From: Alitta virens
Lineage: Eukaryota > Annelida > Polychaeta > Phyllodocida > Nereididae
DNA length: 64,000 nt
Reading direction: 5' to 3'
Assembly: GCA_932294295.1 (NCBI GenBank)
Contig: OW028577.1
Location: 1,373,001 to 1,437,000, forward strand
Shown: one piece after another, positions 57,605-64,000 of the stretch
Position numbering within the stretch: the stretch's first letter is position 1
Layout: each line of letters starts with the position of its first letter
Notes under the pieces: generated by a model
The model's input: only the letters and a program-made list of their open reading frames with translations
What the model was told of the DNA's origin: nothing
The model's database searches: none
Program-made: the position numbers and the translations under genes

Positions 57605-57995
57605 GTGTTCAAGTATTAGTCCATCTTCCCGAAGCAAGCCACACTCCTCCGCGCGGGTATGGCGTGTGCCTTGCTGGAAATGGGCTTGATTTACCTGGTT
57701 TTTGCTTAATCAATTTGATTGGTCTCGAAGATCTGTGGTTCGCCAAATCAGTGGTTATGTTTACGAAATGTATCTATATTTAGCACAGCAACGTGGCCCG
57801 GTTCGACGGTTGAGGGTTTTGAACGCTGAGTGCATTGCTTGCATTGGCTGACCTACTTAGTCACGCATCTATTTACTAGAGGGTGACAGCAAAAAAAAAA
57901 AAAAAACCATGGCATTGCCGTGAAATCAAGCAAGGCACACGCCAAAGCCATGCGGAGGAGTGGGGCTTGCGTTAAGAAAATTAATCTAGCTCAGT
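57605..57995. mobile_element. MITE with ~55-bp terminal inverted repeats
   Basis: GAAGCAAGCCACACTCCTCC with GGCGTGTGCCTTGCT at the left is matched at the right (on the minus strand) by CGCAAGCCCCACTCCTCC with GGCGTGTGCCTTGCT. A diverged relative lies at 39905-40140. Confidence 0.7.
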
Positions 57996-58577
57996 CCAGC
58001 TTAGTCTATCTTGTAACAGACAGGACATCAGTTATGAGTTGTACTGTAATTGTGGTTTTCTGTGGCTAAAGCAGTGTTATTCAAGATTTGGGTTGTAGTC
58101 TAGTAACTCCGGTAGGTTGAAGAATTGAATCTTTTAGTTAAAAGCTTTTTGCACTTGGGTTGTTGATGCATTTTCCCCTTTGTTGCATTCCTGGAATTTT
58201 GTCAACACTTTCGTGAATTCGGCCACCAAGTGGAAACTTATCAGGATGCCACCAAAAACACGAGTTTGTGTGCTTTTGTGGTTTTTTTAAAGAGAAAAAC
58301 ACCAAAAAATGTCACAAAAAATAAGAAAAAAACTTTGCAAGGACCATGATAGGCTGTGACTCCTAAGATTTAGAAAGGGGTAAAATAGGAAAACGGCGGA
58401 AAAAATGAAGGAAGGAATCAGATAATAGATGTAGCATATGTTCTCTGACATGACACCAGAAATACTTGACAGTTTCACTGTGATTGCAGTATTATTGCAA
58501 TGCAAGAGTAGCTTATTTTCTGGGAAGTTTTCTTCTAATTTTGATATAATATACACTCTGTAATAGCCTACAAGCCA

Positions 58578-58640
58578 AAATAATAATAATCTTTATTTGT
58601 TTGACAGAAAATTATTACACAAGTTTCTTAGCATTGAAAA
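58578..58640 (-). repeat. Possible LINE 3' end
   Basis: On the minus strand it ends CAAATAAAGATTATTATT, as many LINE 3' tails do. No coding part. Confidence 0.35.
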
Positions 58641-59218
58641 AAAAAGTATTAAAAAAATCACTATAATATTTATAAAAGAATTAAAAATCATAAAAAAAAT
58701 AAATATATAATATTGACTAAATATGTTTAGACCCTAAAAGTTGTATGCAAATTAAAAACCGTTATTTGGTTAGCTATTGTATTAGAAATATTGTGTGTAT
58801 GTTAAGCCTAGGAATATTTACAGATTTTCCTAGGTTAAGCTATGTTAGCAATATGTTGGAAATATTTTCTGGTACATTGGCTGCACACCAGCCTCTACTT
58901 GTAAGCTAACATTGATATTTTGGAAAGGTGTTTTAAAAAAGTCAAAGTATTCTCCACAAAGAAGCTAGCAGACTAGCGAGTCTTACTACACTGTATGCAC
59001 AATAAACACACTAATGGCAGGTATGATGGCTGATATATGTCTTCTAAGTCTAATGTTAGTCCTTTATCTTAGTCATTTTGTAGTCTTTTATGCTATTCTA
59101 GAGAAATGCTTTACCAGATGTTAGTTAGAGATCAGCTTGGGTGGCTTCTGTTTATGTTGGCAACAGACCAGAAAGTGAGAAGAAAGAGAAAGATAGACAG
59201 ACAGAAAGATGGATAGAT

Positions 59219-59250
59219 CATGGAGACAAGAGTAGTACTCTTGTCTCCAT
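59219..59250. mobile_element. Palindromic micro-insertion P6 (32 bp), longest form
   Basis: Two 15-base arms, ATGGAGACAAGAGTA and its complement, around a single G. Flanked by a perfect GGATAGAT duplication (59211-59218 and 59251-59258). P2 and P3 equal this sequence minus 11 and 8 internal bases. Confidence 0.8.
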
Positions 59251-59479
59251 GGATAGATACAGATACTTCTCCACCAGGGACGGATAAAGACGGAATGACA
59301 ATTTGTGACAAATTGACAATATGTATTTTTAATATATGACTTATGAAGTGTCTTTTACTGACTGACTGACTGGCTAGCTGGCTGGCTGACTGGCTGGCTG
59401 GCTGGCTGGAATGAAAAAGCCACCATGATTGACTCACACATGATAAACTAAAGTATGAAAAGATGCCGGGTTATCTTAC

Positions 59480-59533
59480 CTGTAATATTGGACTGAAGGT
59501 GAAAAATCCTCATACTTTATATCTATGGTTATA
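59480..59533 (-). CDS. Candidate short internal exon
   Basis: On the minus strand 54 bases lie between an acceptor (pyrimidine tract CTTTTGTTTTTTTCCTC, AG about 20 bases further) and a perfect donor TACAG|GTAAGA. It enters and leaves in phase 2 and encodes ITIDIKYEDFSPSVQYY. Its place relative to the terminal exon at 61014-61158 is unclear, since that exon ends a gene upstream of it. Confidence 0.35.
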
Positions 59534-59569
59534 CTAGTGCCGTTTGTTGTATTATGAGGAAAAAAACAA

Positions 59570-59775
59570 AAGGTGAGTAAAACAAGGAGAAAGGCCCAGT
59601 GAGGGTCAGACTGAACTTCCTGGAAGCTCTGAACTTCGTTTTACAGCTTTCAGGAAATCTCCCCGAAGTTTTTAGAGGTCATAAATTAACGGGAGAAAAC
59701 TCGTTTGGTGTCTGGCACAGCCTTCTGCCCAGAACACTGTCTGTGGATAGACTCAGGTCAAATCTGTTGTAGGAG
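59570..59775 (+). other. Open, protein-like segment, unassigned
   Basis: A frame of about 64 codons without ATG reads through VRLNFLEALNFVLQLSGNLP and WHSLLPRTLSVDRL to a TAG near 59775. It contains an acceptor-like CTTCGTTTTACAG ending at 59646. It may be an exon or a transposon remnant; I cannot tell. Confidence 0.2.
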
Positions 59776-59834
59776 CTTGTCCGGCTAATTTTGTAGGAGC
59801 ATAGATTATAGGCAGGTGGATAGAAATGTATTTG

Positions 59835-60136
59835 AATAGAGTCTGAGCAGCCCTGAATTCAACAAGACATAAGTCTTTCTTCTCCTCTTATTACTCATTT
59901 TGCTTTTCAGACATGGAAGATCATAACATATAAAAAAATACAACTTTCTCAGGGAAATAATAGATATCAGTCGAACGATCAGATGTCAAATATACATTAA
60001 AATGCTGCTGCTTGGATGCACTTTGCTTCGGCCAATCACAGTCAAGGGCGGGAACATTTTCAGCCAATAGGATTGCAGTATTCTGTCATAGCCACCTGGT
60101 GGAAATACAGAAAACCTTCCGTGAAAATCCACTATT
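59835..60136 (-). mobile_element. CTCF/E2F-motif MITE, copy on minus strand
   Basis: Both ends are present, AATAGAGTCTG and GTGAAAATCCACTATT. The CTCF-like core is at 60091-60102. GGCGGGAA and both CCAAT boxes are kept. Confidence 0.8.
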
Positions 60137-60941
60137 TTGTAGGTTGGCTGTGTGATAGATATTTATTTGAATTAGCAAGAAGGTTACAAACACTTGTTAT
60201 AAGATAAGATAAGATATTGTCAAGTATTTTTACGAAACAATCATTTAATATTTAATAGAAAGAAATTCTCAACATTACATTAACAAAATATTATTACGGA
60301 TTTGTGTATTTATTACCAATTGCCTATAATTAAGAATTTAAAACACCACAAAATATAGCCCTTTATTCTTACATATTAACCCAAAATAGCAACAACACCC
60401 CTTTATGACCTATATAATGGTAAATAGCAAATTACTGTGGGAGGTCACGGGGGTGGTAGAGGTCATTGTTGGCACTTAGTGCCATTGTAGTGCCTCAAAG
60501 GGCACTTATTGGTGCCAGATCACTGAGATCAGTGCACTCTGCTAAGTGCAAACAAAGTGCTAAGACTGGTCGTGTCATGGCATTAAATGAAAGAATTTAT
60601 GGCCTCAAAATGATAGGAAATGATCCCCACATCAAATATGGGATTATAATAATGGACAATTGTTATTGGTTATTGTGATATATTTAATTAATTGCATATA
60701 TTATTAACTGTAAAGCAAAGTATTGTGGTCGACCGAGATTGTGGTTATAAACAGTATTAATGATCTCTATGAATTGAATTGATCTATTTTTGTCAGTATT
60801 ATTATGTATGAATGTTATACTTTGATATTTAAATATTTAGAGCTGGATGTGAAGTTGTATAATTTATATTAATTTATACATAGAAATAAACATTGTATTA
60901 TGAATTTTCTTCCTTGTAGCATATATTTTGTTTGATTTAAT

Positions 60942-60964
60942 TATGGAGTCACTAGTGACTCCAT
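60942..60964. mobile_element. Palindromic micro-insertion P5 (23 bp)
   Basis: TATGGAGTC and GACTCCAT around ACTAGT, flanked by a perfect GATTTAAT duplication (60934-60941 and 60965-60972). It lies about 50 bp past the stop codon of the minus-strand terminal exon. Confidence 0.85.
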
Positions 60965-61013
60965 GATTTAATGTACCTTACAGTCGAGTGATTTACTGTG
61001 AAAAGAAATCAAT

Positions 61014-61158
61014 TTAATAGTCAAAACTTTCACTGAACCAAAACATTCTCTGAATAGCTTTGAATAACTCTTCATCAGATATTCCATCATTTTTGTTAGT
61101 CAGATAATCTAAAATGACAACTTGTGTATGGAAATTCTCACTAGTCACAATGCGGGTA
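61014..61158 (-). CDS. Unknown gene U2, terminal coding exon
   Basis: On the minus strand a pyrimidine-rich tract (ACCTCTCTTTGATCTC) leads to an acceptor AG just before 61158, or alternatively before 61166. One base plus 47 codons follow, then TAA at 61016-61014. The translation TRIVTSENFHTQVVILDYL, TNKNDGISDEELFKAIQR, MFWFSESFDY is strongly protein-like. The NKNDGISDEEL part loosely recalls an EF-hand loop but lacks the full spacing. ATTAAA signals on the minus strand lie at 60973-60968 and 60941-60936. The frame is phase-compatible with 62123-62173. Function unknown. The opposite strand has a shorter open frame ending at a GTGAGT, which I consider less likely. Confidence 0.45.
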
Positions 61159-62122
61159 CTGATGACCTTGACCCGAGATCAAAGAGAGGTCAAGGTGAGT
61201 GGGCACATGACCTCCCAGAATGCCCTGCAGGGGTCGCACTAATATGTCGACTCAGTAGTGTTCTTTGGCAGCCAATGGCAGACCATAGTTCTCATAAGAG
61301 TGGATCTTAATCAAATGTAATTGTCTGGCTCTAGATGTATTATGTAGCAGATATGGAGGTGTGGCTATTTATGACATGATAATTTCTGGTAGGGAAACCG
61401 ATGTGTGTGGCAAACAAAAAAAAGTATTTCTCCCTGTAAACATTATGTAAAGTATATAGAATCTTTGAAATGTCTTGTAATTTCATGAAATCTCTTCGTA
61501 AATTCATGAAATCTTTGGTGAGTCTTGTTACTTTACTCATAAATCGTTGAAAAAGTATTGTTAAATTCATGAAAATTTGTAAAAAATAAGGTTGGTCAAT
61601 AGGACTTCATATCCTGTCGAATGATAAATGAATCAGAAATTCATTATACATGTGCAATTGAAATTGATCAACTAAAACAATAACCAAGTAAATATCCTTA
61701 TACCCATGACGTCACATCTCTACCCCATCCCTCTTGTTTAGCCATTATGGGGTAAATGAATTCATTACCATTTCAAAGGAACTCATATACTTCAATAATA
61801 GTTTTGCCCTTGGGCCTACGCTTAACCTTTAAATGAATGTATTACCCCCTGTGTTGAGGGAAAATAGGTACCTTAAATATGTAATTTAAGTTAGAGGGGT
61901 AGTTTCAAGGTATATTACCCTGACGTTAAAACTAAATTTGTTTTGAGAGTACTTTATGGCTTCATGGCTGTATAATCAAAGTTAAAGATAAAAGGTGTAA
62001 AAAGTACAAGGGAAATATTATATCCCTGTTGAACACCTCATCATAACCAAAGGATGATATATATTTGCTAAAGCAGTTTTGCAAGAAAAGTCCCAATAAA
62101 TCAAGAAAATGTTGCTACTTAC

Positions 62123-62173
62123 CCCAGAAAGAAAAGGTCATTTTCACTCAGGCAGTGAACATGTGTAAATAAT
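62123..62173 (-). CDS. Unknown gene U2, short internal exon
   Basis: On the minus strand 51 bases between acceptor ATGTCTCTCAG and donor TCTGGG|GTAAGT encode LFTHVHCLSENDLFFL, entering and leaving in phase 2. The last two bases (GG) join the T of the terminal exon to give glycine, so the frame continues into TRIVTSEN. Confidence 0.4.
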
Positions 62174-62239
62174 CTGAGAGACATGTTTATTGACAAAGTA
62201 ACCTCTGCCAAGAAACGTCTGATTGAGATCTAGGCCTAT

Positions 62240-62281
62240 CTATCTATCTATCTGTCTATCTGTCTATCTCCCTCCCTCCCT

Positions 62282-62336
<55 letters not shown>

Positions 62337-62353
62337 GTCTCTCTCTCTCTCTA

Positions 62354-62405
<52 letters not shown>

Positions 62406-62482
62406 CCTGTCTATCTATCTATCTATCTATCTATCTACCTATCTATCTATCTTTATGTCTATCTATCTATCTATCTATGGTT
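62240..62482. repeat. Compound (TATC)n / (CT)n microsatellite
   Basis: TCTA units, a CCCT stretch, about 25 CT units, GTCT units, then about 25 TATC units. Frames across it are spurious. Confidence 0.95.
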
Positions 62483-62532
62483 GTTTCTTCTGGTTAAAGC
62501 AGGCTCTATGTACCTGACTAAAATATACCTAC

Positions 62533-62571
62533 CCTTCCATGTTTGGACATGTCATTTTTCTTCTTGAATAG
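62533..62571 (-). CDS. Weak candidate exon of gene U2
   Basis: On the minus strand 39 bases before a good donor (GAAGG|GTAGGT) encode [12 protein letters not shown] in phase 2-2, compatible with the exon at 62123-62173. The acceptor (ACTTAACAG) lacks a pyrimidine tract, and a second frame is open as well. Confidence 0.2.
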
Positions 62572-62599
62572 CTGTTAAGTTGTTCTTATTAAATTTTAC

Positions 62600-64000
62600 A
62601 AGTCAAATGTTTTTGTCCACAGGCAAAGAGCATAAAAATGGCCGCGAACGCACCACTTGACTTTTTGCTTCTTTGCTTTTCTTCTTCTGATATTTTCTGT
62701 CATTTTTGTGCAATTTAAGAGGACTGGAGTCAAAAGTCAACATTCTGAAGAAACAAAAGACATTCACTGTGAAATTCTATAGCCACAAAACGAAGACATC
62801 TTGTAAAATTTTTTTGGAATTTGTTAAAATGTACAGAATGGAATGGGAGGGGCTGGTGTTTTTGTTATTTATTATTTTTACACCTAGCAGTATTGATGAT
62901 TTTCTGGAAAAACAAATTTGTTCTTTAATAAATGACAACATATGGAATTACAGCAAATACAGCAACCTTTTTCTCATTTACAAAGAAGACTCTGTTCCAA
63001 GTTTTCGAATAGACGCCGGGTGTTATTAGTTTAAATAAGGGCATTTTATGAAATTATGACACCAACAAAAACCCTGTCTAAAATATAAGCAACCAGGATC
63101 ATAATGACCAGATACTGTATAATAAGTTGTTCCCAAATCCTGTTTTAATGTAAATTCGATTAAAAGCACTCTGTTGCATTTTCTCGTATATCACCCCCTA
63201 TGTATTTCCTTGAATAGAACCTATTCTCAGTGCTATTCACTATACCCTCTCCCAATTGTATAATGAGCCTTTTAAGGTGTCCACTTCTTAGAACACATTA
63301 TAGTGTTCTGTTCCGTGTCATAGGTGTTCTATTCACTGAGATTTCATACTTGTGGTAAACTGAACATTTTGAATGGTTAAATGCAAAGCATGTTATTAGT
63401 GTTTGCAGGTTAAATCATGCATTTAAGTGATGCATTTAAGTCATGTATTAAGGCAATTTGGTACACTTAAGATTTTCTGAAGGTTTAGTGTTTAGAAAAA
63501 AATATTAGTAGAGTAGAATGGGGTAAAGTGTCCCTACTTGGTTAAGTGCTCTGAGAAAATTTAAATTTAAAAGAACAAGGGCTGAAAATTCTACAACAAA
63601 AATTAGTAATAGTTTAATATGAGAAATAATTATTAACAGTGTTTAAGAATATTGGTGAATGGTTTTGCAAGTTATTCAGGAGATCTTGGGTTTTCGTAAT
63701 AAGGAGGTGATCGAATTTATTTGCGAGCTTATTCTGAATGGAAATTAAATTGCATTGCTAGCAATAGCCCCACGATGAATGAATGTAGGCTTATAAACCC
63801 ATGATGATATGAAATATTTTAACCTTATGATGTTTTATTAGGAAGACACTGAACAATTATTACATTATCAAGTATAAGAGTAAAAGTGTTTTTTTTTTTA
63901 AATAACCTCTGTTTTTTTTTTTGGGGAGGGGGGGGGGGGGTGTATGAACGCAAACTAACTAATGGACTAATGACTATTATAGTGTACATTTCAATATTTT
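62600..64000. other. Window end, no supported gene
   Basis: A 107-codon AT-rich frame at 62706-63029 shows no domain. A T-run/G-run occurs near 63885-63942. Nothing else recognised. Confidence 0.4.

Noticed and set aside
62223..62567. 114-codon frame of LSIYLSIY / SLSLSL type
   Set aside because: Translation of a compound CT/TATC microsatellite.

Overview
This is an AT-rich, intron- and repeat-heavy animal nuclear DNA window. It has no bacterial operons, no phage genes and no CRISPR array. The clearest gene is a single-exon Toll-like receptor (about 22 leucine-rich repeats, one transmembrane segment, a cytoplasmic TIR domain). Intronless TLRs in large families are typical of marine invertebrates such as echinoderms, hemichordates, amphioxus and some molluscs and annelids. 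The sequence alone does not decide between these.

Layout. 0.4-26 kb holds almost only repeats: three tRNA-derived SINE families, MITEs, a 1.1-kb repeat present as an inverted pair (8.2-9.3 and 24.7-25.7 kb), two minisatellites and a 5'-truncated LINE (23.5-24.35 kb, minus strand). At 27.57-27.85 kb there is a plausible promoter plus first coding exon (YY1-like and ETS-like sites, strong start context, GTAAGT donor). From 35.93 to 42.61 kb three exons in one continuous reading frame mark a multi-exon plus-strand gene of unknown function. The TLR lies at 45.99-48.80 kb and is split by a one-base frameshift near 47.47 kb. A CpG-dense segment at 48.84-49.40 kb looks like a promoter. From 50 to 60 kb repeats dominate, with isolated candidate exons. 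At 61.0-62.6 kb short exons on the minus strand end in a clear terminal exon with a stop codon.

The most unusual material is mobile DNA. (1) Six, perhaps seven, insertions only 21-32 bp long are each a near-perfect palindrome starting CATGGAG and ending CTCCAT, flanked by 8-bp target duplications (three perfect, two 7/8, one 6/8). Their internal differences look like one-arm deletions of a longer palindrome, and one sits inside a SINE whose uninterrupted relatives are also in this window. (2) A ~330-bp MITE occurs at eight or more sites. Every copy that includes the 5' region carries a CTCF-like core, and the less decayed copies also carry a CCAAT / E2F-like / CCAAT module. (3) A ~830-bp CpG-rich fold-back element and a 155-bp near-perfect hairpin are also present.

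The genes do not form an obvious pathway. The TLR is an innate immune receptor. The other gene models are recognised only from splice signals and open frames, and no function is assigned to them.
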